From Hymenobacter convexus (GTDB taxonomy: Bacteria > Bacteroidota > Bacteroidia > Cytophagales > Hymenobacteraceae): a stretch of 64,000 nucleotides of DNA. Both the position numbers and the translations under genes were made by a program. Where the stretch lies: the NCBI RefSeq assembly GCF_030580955.1, contig NZ_JAUQON010000010.1, positions 124,001 through 188,000 on the forward strand. The letters run 5' to 3'. This document shows positions 22,791-31,699 of the stretch, piece after piece (positions within the stretch are counted from its first letter, which is position 1; each line of letters starts with the position of its first letter). The notes beneath the pieces are model-generated. The model searched no databases and was not told the origin of the DNA. It saw nothing but the letters and a program-made list of their open reading frames with translations.

Positions 22791-25478
22791 CTACTTTGGC
22801 AGCGGGGCTTCGTCTTTGCTCTCGCTTAGCTTCTGGGCCAGCTTCTGGGGCACGCCCACGTTGTCGAACAAGCCGCTCACCACCCCCTGGCGCCAGAGCG
22901 TGAACACCGAAAAGCGAGGCTCGCGCTTCGAAATCATCTTGCCCGTCACCAACTCGCCGCGCTTGCGTGGGTTCTGGTCGCGGATGACCACGACGTTCAC
23001 GGCCTTCGAAATGACGCGTTTGATGAGCGTCTTTTTGATTTCTTCCTGCTTGTAACCCAGTAGTTCCAACTGCAGGCCCGAGTACTGGGCCCACATGGTG
23101 CCGGTGGTGCCCTGGCGGTTGGCCTGCATGTCGAAGCGAATCCGTTGCACGTCGCCCTTTTTAAACTCAACCAGCCGGGTGGGCACCGTCATCGAGTTCA
23201 GGATGTTGAATGGACCGGCGCCGAAGGCGCCCCATACGCGGTGCTGGCCGTTGGGGTCGAGCAGGTACATCGACACCTGGGCATCGAGCCGGACGCGGTT
23301 TTGCAGGTAAGTGGTGGCCCGGCCGGTGAGGGGCGTGGCCCTGGTCTGGCGCTTAGGGTCGTTGCTCAGGTTGAGGAAATAGCCGGTGAAGCGGTTGATG
23401 GCCATGGTGCCCGGGATGGGCGTGAGGGGGCTGCGATACCACGAAGAGAGGTTGCCGCCCACGATATCGAGCCGGCGCACGTCGACTATCATGGGCAGTT
23501 TGCGCATTTCCTCGGGCGAAATCTTGGACAGGTGGGGCGTGATGGGCCCGCGCCCGTCGGAGGAGATGTGCACCTGCGGGCGCGTGACCACCACGCGGGC
23601 GGCGCGCACATCGGCCCGCCGCACCAGGCCGGCAAAATCGAGCCCGCTGAAGTCCAGCGCCGGAATCTGGATGGCGATGGCCGCCACTTGGTAACCTTTG
23701 CGCAGGTTGATTTGGGCGGCGGTATAGCGGGGCTTAAGGTCGAGCTTCTCGAAGTGGAAGGTGTGCGCGTCGGTATCGAGGCGGGTGCGCTGGCTGTGCG
23801 CCCGGTAAAAGGGCGGGTCGAACGGCGCCGAAATGCGCCCCGACGAGCCGCGCCAAGCCCGTGCATAAATGATGCGGCTGGGCGTGAGGGCCGCCAGTGA
23901 GTCGATACGCAGGCCGCGGGCGGTGAGGTTAATGTCGCGGATTTTGGGCGAGTGGCGCAGGCCGCCAATCTGTAAAAAGCTGCGCTGCACACGCAGCTCG
24001 GCCACATCGGTACGGCGCACAGCTTTGGCCAGCAGCTTCCACACCGGCGGAGGCGGCGTCTTCGGAGGCGTGAAAATCAGCCGCCCGCCCGCCAGCACCA
24101 CCGAGGAGGCCCGCAGCTGCCGCTGGCGCTGCAGCGTTGCCGCGTCGAGCCCGCGCACGGCCAGGCTGGGCAGCGTCAGGTCGACGCGCACACCGCCGGG
24201 CTTGCCCTGGCCCGGCGCCGGGGGCCGCACGCGCACCCCGTGCAGGTCGAAGGTGCCCGCCGTGGTCGACAGTTTCAGGCCGGCAAGGCTGATGGCGTGC
24301 GCGGCCACGCGGGCCTGGCTGCGGCCCACGGCCACCTGCCAGGCTTTGGCAAACAGCAACCACCGCCCGCCCGTAGTGCCGGCCGAATCGACGTGCAGCC
24401 CCGTGCCGCTCACCGCAATGCCGCGCACGATGGCGTTAAGCTGGTCATCGGCCAGATGAAAGTACCCGCGCTGCACCACCACATGCGTCAGGTCGAGGCC
24501 GCGCACGTAGCGGGATAGTTCCGACACGCCGCCGGACTTGCCGGCGGGTGGCACCAGCGTCAGACGGGCATCTTGGAGCAGCAGCGAATCGGCCCGCAGC
24601 TGGTGGCGGTGCTGCAGGCGGGCGGCGCTTAGGCCGGTTAGCCGCAGGCGCGGCAGACTCAGGTTCACCCGGGCCGCCTGGCCGGGCGGTGTACCATCGG
24701 GCCGGATTTGCAGCGAGTCGAGTTGGATTTCCTCGTCTTCGGTGGAAAGTGTAAGGCTTTTGGCGGCCAAGCGGTGGCCCTGTGCCTGGGCTCGGGCCTG
24801 CAGCAACTGCAGGTTCCAGGCGGCGGCGTAGGCCACGCGCTGGGTGTCGGCGGCGCCGGCCGGGCTGATGCGCAGGTCGCGGGCGCTCAGGTCGGCCCGT
24901 TGAAATTGCGCGGTGAGGTGGCCGCTGGGGGCGTAGTTGGCTTGCGTGTGCAGCAGGCCGAGGTAGCCGATTTCCAGCCCCTTTATTTTCAGCGGCAGCC
25001 GCTCGTGCAAAGGCTTGCCGGCGTTGCGCGTGGGCTTGGTGGCCAGGGCCAGCACCTCAATGCGCGCCGAATCGAGGACCACGCTATCAATCGGGACCAC
25101 GCTTTTGCGCAGCAGCGCCAGCAGGCCGATGCCCGTGAGGTGCAGCCGGGCGGCGTCGAGGCGCACGCGGGGCAGGGTGTCGGCCACCTGCGCGGCGGGG
25201 CGCAGGCGCACGCCCTGCAGCCGGATGGCGCGCTGCCACAGGTTGGTTTCCAGCTTGTTGATGCGCAGCTGGTACTGGCCATGCGTTTGGGTAGTCACCT
25301 GCTTTTCGAGCTTTTGACGCAGCCAGGGGGCCAGAAAGTGCTGCACCACTAGGACCAGTGCCAGCAGCAACCCGCAAATTCCCAGCAGCCACCACAGCCA
25401 GCGGTGGCGCGGGCCCGGCGCGGCCGGGGGCGGCGTGGCGGGCGGCGAAGAACTTACGGGGGGAAATGTTTCAGGCAC
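22791..25478 (-). CDS. Large AsmA/TamB-like inner-membrane protein
   Basis: 895 residues. A proline-rich cytosolic start is followed by one transmembrane helix (WLWWLLGICGLLLALVLVV, about 27-46), and the rest is periplasmic. That part consists of repeated amphipathic strands of the form VxLxxARLxLxxxGLxxL (for example VRLDAARLHLTGIGLLALL, VNLSLPRLRLTGLSAARL, VDLTLPSLAVRGLDAATL), the pattern of AsmA-like repeating beta-groove proteins that carry phospholipids between membranes. At least four such repeat blocks are visible. The C-terminus has basic and acidic patches (KREPRFSV). Family level only; direct lipid transport is inference. Confidence 0.65.
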   Translation of the reverse strand: MPETFPPVSSSPPATPPPAAPGPRHRWLWWLLGICGLLLALVLVVQHFLAPWLRQKLEKQVTTQTHGQYQLRINKLETNLWQRAIRLQGVRLRPAAQVADTLPRVRLDAARLHLTGIGLLALLRKSVVPIDSVVLDSARIEVLALATKPTRNAGKPLHERLPLKIKGLEIGYLGLLHTQANYAPSGHLTAQFQRADLSARDLRISPAGAADTQRVAYAAAWNLQLLQARAQAQGHRLAAKSLTLSTEDEEIQLDSLQIRPDGTPPGQAARVNLSLPRLRLTGLSAARLQHRHQLRADSLLLQDARLTLVPPAGKSGGVSELSRYVRGLDLTHVVVQRGYFHLADDQLNAIVRGIAVSGTGLHVDSAGTTGGRWLLFAKAWQVAVGRSQARVAAHAISLAGLKLSTTAGTFDLHGVRVRPPAPGQGKPGGVRVDLTLPSLAVRGLDAATLQRQRQLRASSVVLAGGRLIFTPPKTPPPPVWKLLAKAVRRTDVAELRVQRSFLQIGGLRHSPKIRDINLTARGLRIDSLAALTPSRIIYARAWRGSSGRISAPFDPPFYRAHSQRTRLDTDAHTFHFEKLDLKPRYTAAQINLRKGYQVAAIAIQIPALDFSGLDFAGLVRRADVRAARVVVTRPQVHISSDGRGPITPHLSKISPEEMRKLPMIVDVRRLDIVGGNLSSWYRSPLTPIPGTMAINRFTGYFLNLSNDPKRQTRATPLTGRATTYLQNRVRLDAQVSMYLLDPNGQHRVWGAFGAGPFNILNSMTVPTRLVEFKKGDVQRIRFDMQANRQGTTGTMWAQYSGLQLELLGYKQEEIKKTLIKRVISKAVNVVVIRDQNPRKRGELVTGKMISKREPRFSVFTLWRQGVVSGLFDNVGVPQKLAQKLSESKDEAPLPK

Positions 25479-25629
25479 GATGCTTCAGGTCAAGAGTGGC
25501 GTAACGCTAAAACAACCGGCTGGGGTTGGGCCGCGGGGCGGGTTATCGATGGAGAATGCCGTTTTGCCGACCAGCAGGTTCTGCGATATAGATAAGTTCC
25601 AACGCGGGCTGGTGTTTGGCGGCGGCCCG

Positions 25630-25637
25630 TACATTTG
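25630..25637 (+). promoter_or_regulatory. -7 element (TACATTTG) four bases before an ATG
   Basis: Perfect TAnnTTTG followed by GGTT and the ATG of the DinB gene at 25642: predicted leaderless transcript. Confidence 0.5.
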
Positions 25638-25641
25638 GGTT

Positions 25642-26205
25642 ATGCCTACTTCCTCTGCTCCCGACGCCGTGGGCGCCGCGCTGCTGGCCTCGTTTCGCCA
25701 CAGCTTCCAGCAATATAAAAGCCTGGCCGACTGCGCCCTGGCCCAACTCAGCGACGCCGAGTGGCTGCACCAGCCGGCGCCGGGCGCCAACAGCGCCGCC
25801 GTCATCGTGCAGCACATGGCCGGCAACCTGCGCTCCCGCTTCACCCATTTCCTGACTTCCGACGGCGAAAAACCCACCCGCCGGCGCGACCAGGAGTTCG
25901 AGGAGCCGGCGTCTGAGGCGGCCATCGCCCCGTTAAAGGAGGAGTGGAAAGCCGCCTGGCGGGTGCTGTTTGAGCTACTGGATGAGCTGCAGCCCGCCGA
26001 CCTGCTGGCCACCGTCACCATTCGGGGCGAGGCGCACACGGTGCTGGCCGCCGTGCAGCGGCAGGTGGCCCATTACGCCTATCACAGCGGCCAGCTCGTA
26101 CAGCTGGCCAAACACCTGCGGGGCGACGCCTTCCCGTCGCTCAGTATTCCACGGGGCCAGAGCGCGCAGTTCAACCAGCAAATGGCCCAAAAACCCACTT
26201 CATGA
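25642..26205 (+). CDS. DinB/DUF1572 family protein
   Basis: 187 residues from the ATG MPTSSAPDAVG; upstream codons in the frame lie before the promoter. A four-helix bundle of DinB type is indicated by H-containing helices: NSAAVIVQHMAGNLRSRFTHF (first histidine) and ERQVAHYAYHSGQLVQLAKHL-like residues AVQRQVAHYAYHSGQLV (second and third histidines, H-x3-H), which together form the metal site. Members of this group act as thiol-transferases (bacillithiol or mycothiol dependent) or remain uncharacterised. The stop overlaps a possible ATG of the next gene. Confidence 0.8.
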   Translation: MPTSSAPDAVGAALLASFRHSFQQYKSLADCALAQLSDAEWLHQPAPGANSAAVIVQHMAGNLRSRFTHFLTSDGEKPTRRRDQEFEEPASEAAIAPLKEEWKAAWRVLFELLDELQPADLLATVTIRGEAHTVLAAVQRQVAHYAYHSGQLVQLAKHLRGDAFPSLSIPRGQSAQFNQQMAQKPTS

Positions 26206-26330
26206 CGCTAAACCCCCACGGCAAGCTGCGCGCCGAGCACGCGCACCCGGCACCCGTCTACCCCGCGCTGCTCCGCCACAAACCCGCCAACCCGCCCTAT
26301 CCCGACGCCGAAAACGAACCCGCCAGCCCC

Positions 26331-26888
26331 ATGCTCGCCATTACTTCCCTGCTTAGCCCGCCGCACACGCTGCGCATCAACAACATCATCAAAAGCCTAG
26401 AAGAAAAATTCGGCCTCGACGACGTGCAGGCCACCCTCGACCCGCACCTGACCTACCAGCTGGCCGGCGTGAAGAAACTGCAATCGCTGAAAGAAGTGCT
26501 GGCCGATGTGGCGGCCCGCACCGCGCCGTTTCCGGCTTTCACCACCGGCTTGGGCGTGTTTCCGGGCGAGCGGCCGGTTATCTACATCCCCGTGCTGCGC
26601 TCCGATGCGCTCAATGCCCTGCACCAGCGTATTCTGCAAGCCACGGCCCCGCTGTGCCTGCGCACCGACAAATTCAGCGGGCCCGACTGCTGGCTGCCGC
26701 ACATCTCGCTGGCCCTGCACGACACTTCCGCCGACCTGCTCGGCCCCGTCCTCGCCTATCTCAACCAGGAAACCTACAACCTCAAAATCATCATCGACAA
26801 CCTCGCCATTCTGCGCCAAGAAGGCGAGCTGTTCGTGAAGGAGGAGGTTTTTAAAATGGGCGAGAAAGTGCTGGGGTTAGCAGGGTAG
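26331..26888 (+). CDS. 2'-5' RNA ligase family (2H phosphoesterase) protein
   Basis: 185 residues from the ATG MLAITSLLSPPH. Two HxT/S motifs mark the 2H fold: DPHLTYQLAG and LPHISLALH, at the expected distance of about 90 residues. Members hydrolyse or ligate 2',5' or cyclic phosphate ends of RNA or small nucleotides. An alternative ATG at 26202 overlaps the DinB stop (ATGA) and would add 43 proline-rich residues with no fold-like pattern; translational coupling from there cannot be excluded. A palindromic element follows the stop. Confidence 0.75.
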   Translation: MLAITSLLSPPHTLRINNIIKSLEEKFGLDDVQATLDPHLTYQLAGVKKLQSLKEVLADVAARTAPFPAFTTGLGVFPGERPVIYIPVLRSDALNALHQRILQATAPLCLRTDKFSGPDCWLPHISLALHDTSADLLGPVLAYLNQETYNLKIIIDNLAILRQEGELFVKEEVFKMGEKVLGLAG

Positions 26889-26903
26889 TGGGCCAATGAA
26901 GAA

Positions 26904-26993
26904 CGTCATGCTGAGCGCAGCCGAAGCATCTCTACCGCAAGTGTAAATAATTACTTAAACGGTAGAGATGCTTCGGCTGCGCTCAGCATGACG
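26904..26993. repeat. Palindromic intergenic element, type A (copy 3)
   Basis: Arms CGTCATGCTGAGCGCAGCCG plus AAGCATCTCTACCG and their reverse complement, with a short AT-rich centre (TGTAAATAATTACTTAAA). The arms match copy 2 almost exactly. Confidence 0.9.
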
Positions 26994-27022
26994 GGCTTTT
27001 TAACCCGCCCACTCACCACAAT

Positions 27023-27655
27023 CTACACCGTTGGTGGAATCTGGGTGCCCTCATCCAAGCTCTGCCACAAATACTTGCAGGCCAGCGTGCGGTAGGGCCG
27101 CCAAGCCTCCGCAATAACGAGCATGCGCTTTTGCAGCGCCCGGCCGGTTTCCTCCAGCCCGTAGAGGCGGCGCATGGCGTTTTGCACGCCCAGGTCGCCT
27201 TCCGAAAATACGTCGGGCTGGTCGAGGGCAAACATTTGCAGCATCTGGGCCGTCCAGCGGCCCACGCCCTTGATGGCGGTGAGGTGCTGGGTGAAAGCCT
27301 CTTCCGAAAGGCTGGTGAGGTGCTCGTAGTCGAGCAGGCCCCGCTCGTTGTATTCAGCAATGGCCTTGAGGTAGCCGGCCTTCTGGCGCGAAAGGCCCAC
27401 GGCGCGCAGCTCGTCTTCGGTCAGGGCCAGCACTTCGCGCGGCTCGGGGTAGCCCTCCGGCGGGAAAAGCGACTGAAACCGCTTCCAGATGGCGGCCGCC
27501 GCTTTGGTCGAAATCTGCTGGCTCACGATAGCGCGCAGCAGCGCCAGGTACAGGTCTTCGTGGGGCCGGGGGGGAATGTCGCGGCCCTTGGCAATGACGC
27601 CGGCCAACAGCGGGTCGGCGGCGCTCAGGTGTGTGATGGCGGCTTGGTTGAGCAT
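27023..27655 (-). CDS. DNA-3-methyladenine glycosylase, AlkA-like (HhH-GPD)
   Basis: 210 residues, a helix-hairpin-helix GPD glycosylase of the short AlkA type. The hairpin and catalytic loop read LTAIKGVGRWTAQMLQMF, then PDVFSEGDLGVQNA, where the aspartate of EGDLG is the catalytic acid position. The early block LLRAIVSQQISTKAA is the family's substrate-pocket helix. It removes alkylated purines such as 3-methyladenine from DNA in base-excision repair. It starts one base after the stop of the phosphoesterase gene, so the two are co-transcribed. Confidence 0.92.
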   Translation of the reverse strand: MLNQAAITHLSAADPLLAGVIAKGRDIPPRPHEDLYLALLRAIVSQQISTKAAAAIWKRFQSLFPPEGYPEPREVLALTEDELRAVGLSRQKAGYLKAIAEYNERGLLDYEHLTSLSEEAFTQHLTAIKGVGRWTAQMLQMFALDQPDVFSEGDLGVQNAMRRLYGLEETGRALQKRMLVIAEAWRPYRTLACKYLWQSLDEGTQIPPTV

Positions 27656-27656
27656 A

Positions 27657-28343
27657 TTAATAAATATTACGATAGATGGCCCGGGGCATTTCCAGCAAAT
27701 CCTGCGGGAAAACCGGAATCAAAACAATGTCCAGCACGGCGCCGGTGGGGGAGAGGCGCACGCCCGTGAGGTTGCCCCCAAACACCGCGCCCGTATCGAT
27801 GTACAAAGTATTGGAGGCCTTGTCGAACACCGGCTCGGCCTTTTCCAGCGGCGTGTGGCCCACTACCTGCAGCTGGTCGAGGCGCCGCAGCGGGCCGCGC
27901 GCCCACAGCAGCCCGTCGGAGCTGTCGGGGTCGTAGGCGAATTCGGACGGGCTGATGCCAGCGTGGCTCACCAACACGTGCTCGTTTTGCCAGAGCAGGG
28001 GCCGCTGTTGCAGCCAGGGCAGGTGCCGGGCCAGCAGGTCGGGCCGGGCGCGGTATTGGTCGGTGGTGCTGCGGCCGCCCCATTTCAGCCAGCCGGGGTA
28101 GGGGCCGTGGGGGGCGTAGTGGTGCAGCATGGCATCCTCGTGGTTGCCCATGAGGAAGGTCGTCGTGTCGGGGTATTTTTCGTTCAACTCCCGGGCCAGC
28201 TCCACGGTGGCCGGCGAGTGGGCGCCGCGGTCCACCAGGTCGCCTACCTGGATGAGTTGGTCGGTGGCCGGGTCCCAGCGCTTCAGCAATTCCTGAAACG
28301 TATGGAAGCAGCCGTGCACGTCGCCGATGATAAACAGATTCAT
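27657..28343 (-). CDS. Metallophosphoesterase, serine/threonine phosphatase or ApaH type
   Basis: 228 residues. The PPP-family motifs are complete: GDVHGC (7-12), GDLVDRG, GNHEDAML, then two histidines in HTPLEKAEPV and LVSHAGISP. The two-metal centre is therefore intact. Length and motifs fit the small bacterial PPP phosphatases (PrpA/ApaH-like) that act on phosphoproteins or diadenosine tetraphosphate; substrate undetermined. It lies directly upstream of the alkA-like gene. Confidence 0.9.
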   Translation of the reverse strand: MNLFIIGDVHGCFHTFQELLKRWDPATDQLIQVGDLVDRGAHSPATVELARELNEKYPDTTTFLMGNHEDAMLHHYAPHGPYPGWLKWGGRSTTDQYRARPDLLARHLPWLQQRPLLWQNEHVLVSHAGISPSEFAYDPDSSDGLLWARGPLRRLDQLQVVGHTPLEKAEPVFDKASNTLYIDTGAVFGGNLTGVRLSPTGAVLDIVLIPVFPQDLLEMPRAIYRNIY

Positions 28344-28391
28344 GCCCTGGCTAACGTTAAAAAAAGGGCGAAGGGTCCCGCATCGCCTGGC

Positions 28392-29663
28392 TTAATGCTG
28401 GGGCTCCGGGGCCGGCTGACCCACGCCCAGCCAACGCACCAGCGGCCCGATGGTGAGTCCCTGGCCCACAATCGAAAAAACCACCACCACGTAGGTGATG
28501 CCCACCAGCAGCTCGCGGGGCATGCTGGCCGGCAGGCTCAGGGCCAGCGCCACCGACAGCCCGCCCCGCAGCCCGCCCCAGGTGAGCACGGCCACGCCGT
28601 GGTCGGAAGGCCGGAAAGAGGGCAGCAGGCGCAGAAACACCATGGGCAGCCACACCGAAACCAGCCGCGCCGCCAGCACCACCCCAATGGCCGCGCAGCC
28701 CGTCAGCACCGTGCGCCCGGGCAGGTGCAGCACCAGCACTTCCAGGCCCATCAGCACGAAAAGCAGGGCGTTCAATACCTCGTCCATCAGCTCCCAAAAC
28801 TTATCCACGTAGTCCTGCGACTCGTGCGAGAGCGTGCCCCCGCTGCGGCTGAAATGGCCCACCAGCAAGCCCGCCATCACCATGGCCAGCGGCCCCGAGG
28901 TGTGCAGGCGGGTGGCCAGCGCCGTGCCGCCCGCCACCACGGCCAGCGTCAGCAGCACCTCCACCTGGTAGTTGTCGATGGTGCGCAGCAGCCAGGCCGT
29001 GCCCAGCCCCAGCGCGGTGCCTAGGGCCAGGCCGCCCAGGGTTTCGCGGGCAAAAACGCTGAGCGCATGCGTCAGGGTGAAGTCCTTCGGGCCCATCAGG
29101 GCCACTTCCAGCGTCACCACAAACAGCACCACGCCCACCCCGTCGTTGAAAAGCGACTCGCCAATAACTTTGGTTTCCAACGATTTGGAAATGTTGGCTT
29201 TGGTCAGAATGCTGAGCACCGCAATGGGGTCGGTGGGCGAAATCAAGGCTCCAAACAGCAGGCAGTAAATAAAGGGCGTGGGCAGCCCCAACACCGGCAG
29301 CAGCCCATACATGCACCCCGCCACCAGCGCCGCACTGATGGGCGTGCCCACCAGCGCCAGCACACCCACCGGCAGCCGCAGCCGGCCCAGGCGCCGGGCA
29401 TCCACGTGAATGGCGCCCGCAAACAGTAGGAAGCCCAGCATCACCTGCATTACAATGGTGCTGAAATCAAGCTTGTTGACTAGCGCCGCCAGCTCCAGCA
29501 CCGGCCGCACGTTGAATTGCGCCAGCCCCACCAGCCCCAACGACGCCGCCAGCCCCAGCACCATCAGCCCAATGGCGGGCGGCATCCGCAAAAAGCGGTG
29601 GTTGAGGTAGGCAAAAACGGCTGCCGTGACCAGCAGCAAGGCCAGCGCATTGTAGAGTTCCAT
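28392..29663 (-). CDS. Na+/H+ antiporter of the CPA1 family
   Basis: 423 residues from the ATG MELYNALALLL; 19 upstream codons are hydrophilic filler. About 12 membrane segments. The transport core shows SPTDPIAVLSIL (with the conserved aspartate of the unwound helix) and GESLFNDGVGVVLF, the ND pair that binds the cation in CPA1 exchangers; FWELMDEVLNALLFVLMGLE and TWGGLRGGLSVALAL are later family landmarks. There is no long cytosolic tail, unlike plant NhaP/SOS1-type proteins. It probably exports Na+ in exchange for protons. It stands next to a composite palindromic element. Confidence 0.92.
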   Translation of the reverse strand: MELYNALALLLVTAAVFAYLNHRFLRMPPAIGLMVLGLAASLGLVGLAQFNVRPVLELAALVNKLDFSTIVMQVMLGFLLFAGAIHVDARRLGRLRLPVGVLALVGTPISAALVAGCMYGLLPVLGLPTPFIYCLLFGALISPTDPIAVLSILTKANISKSLETKVIGESLFNDGVGVVLFVVTLEVALMGPKDFTLTHALSVFARETLGGLALGTALGLGTAWLLRTIDNYQVEVLLTLAVVAGGTALATRLHTSGPLAMVMAGLLVGHFSRSGGTLSHESQDYVDKFWELMDEVLNALLFVLMGLEVLVLHLPGRTVLTGCAAIGVVLAARLVSVWLPMVFLRLLPSFRPSDHGVAVLTWGGLRGGLSVALALSLPASMPRELLVGITYVVVVFSIVGQGLTIGPLVRWLGVGQPAPEPQH

Positions 29664-29698
29664 GGGCAATGGGTGAATGAGGTTGAATTGGTGAAGAC

Positions 29699-29834
29699 AA
29701 TCCGGCCTGTCATCCTCCATCTCGCGTCCGCGCAGTACGCGCAGTAAAGGACCTTCTCACGCTTGAACGGATTGTTCTGACGTGAGAAGGTCCTTCGCTG
29801 CGCGGACGCGAGATGGAGGATGACAGGCCGGATT
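29699..29834. repeat. Composite palindromic element, type D
   Basis: 136 bp, the longest copy. Outer arms AATCCGGCCTGTCATCCTCC plus ATCTCGCGTCCGCGCAG, inner arms AAGGACCTTCTCACG / CGTGAGAAGGTCCTT; the inner module is the same as in the type E copy at 45576. The left arm has an 11-base insertion compared with the right. Confidence 0.85.
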
Positions 29835-29836
29835 GT

Positions 29837-30883
29837 TCATTCACTCATTGACGAAAGTGCCGCTTCCACGCGCGCTACGCCAGCATCGTCCACGTCCAGG
29901 TGCGTCACGAAGCGTATCCACTGCGGCCCGAAGCTGCTGGCCCGAATGCCCTGCCGTTCCAGCGTGGCCAGGAATTCGGCGGCCGGCTGCGTGTCAGCTA
30001 GCCGGAAAATGACGAGGTTGGTTTCCGGGTTCAGCACCTCGGCCACGTAGGGCTGCGCGCGCAGAGCGTCGGCCAGGCGGGTGGCGCGGCGGTGGTCGTC
30101 GGCCAAGCGCTCCACGTTGTTTTCCAAGGCATAAATGCCCGCCGCGGCCAAGAAACCGGCCTGCCGCCAGCCCCCGCCCATCACTTTCCGAATGCGCTTG
30201 CACTTCTTGATAAACGCCGCCGAACCCAGCAGCACCGAGCCCACCGGCGTGCCCAACCCCTTGCTCAAACACACCGAAATCGAGTCGAAATACTGCCCGT
30301 AGTCCTCGCTATGCTGCCCCGTGGCCACCAGCGCGTTGAAAATGCGCGCCCCGTCCAGGTGGCGTGCAATGCCGTGCCGCTGCGCCACGTCGCTGATGGC
30401 CTGCAAGTCTTCCAGCGCGTAGCAGCTGCCGCCGCCGCGGTTGTGGGTGTTTTCGAGGCACACCAGCCGCGTGGTGGGGTAGTGCACGTTTTCGGGCCGG
30501 ATGGCGGCCTCCACCTGCGCGGCAGTGAGGCGGCCCCGCTGGCCCGGCAGTAGCGCCACGCTCGCGCCGGAGTGAAAGGCAATGCCGCCCACTTCCCACA
30601 AATACACGTGGGCCGTTTGCTCGCAAATGACCTCGCTCAGCGGTTCGGTGTGGGCTTTGATGGCAATCTGGTTGGTCATGGTGCCCGAGGGGCAAAACAG
30701 GCCGGCTTCGAGGCCGAAGCGGGCGGCGGCCATCTCTTCCAAGCGGCGCACGGTAGGGTCTTCTTCGTACACATCGTCGCCCACCGGGGCGGCCACCATG
30801 GCCGCCAGCATAGCCGGCGAGGGCTTGGTCACGGTATCGGAACGCAGGTCGACAACGGGTTGCGTGGGGTTTTCGGTCGTCAT
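29837..30883 (-). CDS. ltaE: Low-specificity L-threonine aldolase
   Basis: 348 residues from the ATG MTTENPTQPVVDLRSDT; 52 upstream codons in the frame are arginine-rich noise. A fold-type I PLP enzyme: LRSDTVTKPSPAMLAAM at the N-terminus, GDDVYEEDPTVRRLE, histidine stacking in the ENTHNRGGG block, and the Schiff-base lysine K208 in SVCLSKGLGTPVGSVLLG. It cleaves L-threonine or L-allo-threonine to glycine and acetaldehyde. Stereochemical preference cannot be read from the sequence. Monocistronic by position. Confidence 0.92.
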   Translation of the reverse strand: MTTENPTQPVVDLRSDTVTKPSPAMLAAMVAAPVGDDVYEEDPTVRRLEEMAAARFGLEAGLFCPSGTMTNQIAIKAHTEPLSEVICEQTAHVYLWEVGGIAFHSGASVALLPGQRGRLTAAQVEAAIRPENVHYPTTRLVCLENTHNRGGGSCYALEDLQAISDVAQRHGIARHLDGARIFNALVATGQHSEDYGQYFDSISVCLSKGLGTPVGSVLLGSAAFIKKCKRIRKVMGGGWRQAGFLAAAGIYALENNVERLADDHRRATRLADALRAQPYVAEVLNPETNLVIFRLADTQPAAEFLATLERQGIRASSFGPQWIRFVTHLDVDDAGVARVEAALSSMSE

Positions 30884-31053
30884 GGCAAGCAGGGCAGTAA
30901 ACGAGTTTTCGAAGGAAAAGAAGACGGAAAACGAGGCCCGGCACCGCACCGCGGCCCGGCCCCGGGCCGTTCTGCAACAAAAGTAGCCCCTGAAACGACG
31001 CCGCTGCCGCCCGGCGCCAAAAGCACAGTCATTCAGCAAAATGCCTCGTGGGC

Positions 31054-31084
31054 TTGCACTTTTGAAATGAAAGCGCTACTTTTG
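31054..31084 (+). promoter_or_regulatory. Promoter TTG-N20-TACTTTTG
   Basis: TTG at 31054-31056, 20-base spacer and TACTTTTG at 31077-31084, about 42 bases before the ATG at 31127. Both boxes match the Bacteroidetes consensus. Confidence 0.75.
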
Positions 31085-31126
31085 CCCTCCGTTTCGTAAG
31101 CCCTAGACTCTAATCATTCCGGCACC

Positions 31127-31543
31127 ATGACCGTTACCCGCCTCAAGCGCAAGCACCGCAAGAACATTGCCCGTGCCAACAACAAGCAGCACATCATCAA
31201 GGAATTGCTCCGCACGCCCGTTCTCAAGAACGTGGACATCGAAGAGCTGAAGTCGCGCTTCCCCGCTACGGGCGTGACCGGTGCTGTGGCTGCCGTGAAA
31301 GAAACCGCCAGCAAAGCGGTTGACAAAGTGAAAGAAGTGGCCGACGCCGTAGCCCACAGCTCGGTAGTAGAGAAAGCCAAAGAAGTGGTGGCCGACGCCG
31401 TTGACAGCGTGAAGGAAGCCGTTTCGGGTTCCGAAGAGAAGGCCGAAAACGCCGCCAGCTTCGAAGATGCTGATGCCGTAACCAAGCCCGTCAACGAAGA
31501 CGGCCAGGAAGGCGAGCACCCCAAGCCCGAAATCGCCCTGTAA
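31127..31543 (+). CDS. Small helical, LEA/apolipoprotein-like protein
   Basis: 138 residues. The first 35 are very basic (RLKRKHRKNIARANNKQ) and could bind nucleic acid or the membrane surface. The middle is an amphipathic helix with repeated units of about 11-14 residues (AAVKETASKAVDKVKEVADAV, then EKAKEVVADAVDSVKEAV; each shown piece ends in an A/V face), as in LEA and apolipoprotein-like stress proteins. The tail is acidic. No signal peptide. I do not know a name for the family. It has an excellent promoter and probably its own terminator, which suggests high expression. Confidence 0.7.
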   Translation: MTVTRLKRKHRKNIARANNKQHIIKELLRTPVLKNVDIEELKSRFPATGVTGAVAAVKETASKAVDKVKEVADAVAHSSVVEKAKEVVADAVDSVKEAVSGSEEKAENAASFEDADAVTKPVNEDGQEGEHPKPEIAL

Positions 31544-31584
31544 TTGATTGTTGCGGCCTTGGGCCGGCAGCTTTCGGTTTCCAC

Positions 31585-31622
31585 GAGCCCCGTTGCCTGT
31601 TCCACAGGCGGCGGGGCTTGTT
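31585..31622 (+). terminator. Probable terminator hairpin (G-U pairs)
   Basis: Stem AGCCCCGTTGCCTGT / ACAGGCGGCGGGGCT; the TT/GG positions pair as G-U in RNA. Loop TCC. The following tract TTGTTGGTTTT is only moderately U-rich. Confidence 0.5.
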
Positions 31623-31699
31623 GGTTTTGGCGTCGGTGGGCCATCGGTCATTGCCACGGCCTGCGGCCTCGCAATGACCGGCGCCCACGTCCACCTGCC

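Noticed and set aside
27489..29024. A 511-codon plus-strand frame
   Set aside because: Antisense across the phosphoesterase, AlkA and antiporter genes; histidine/glutamine-rich shadow.
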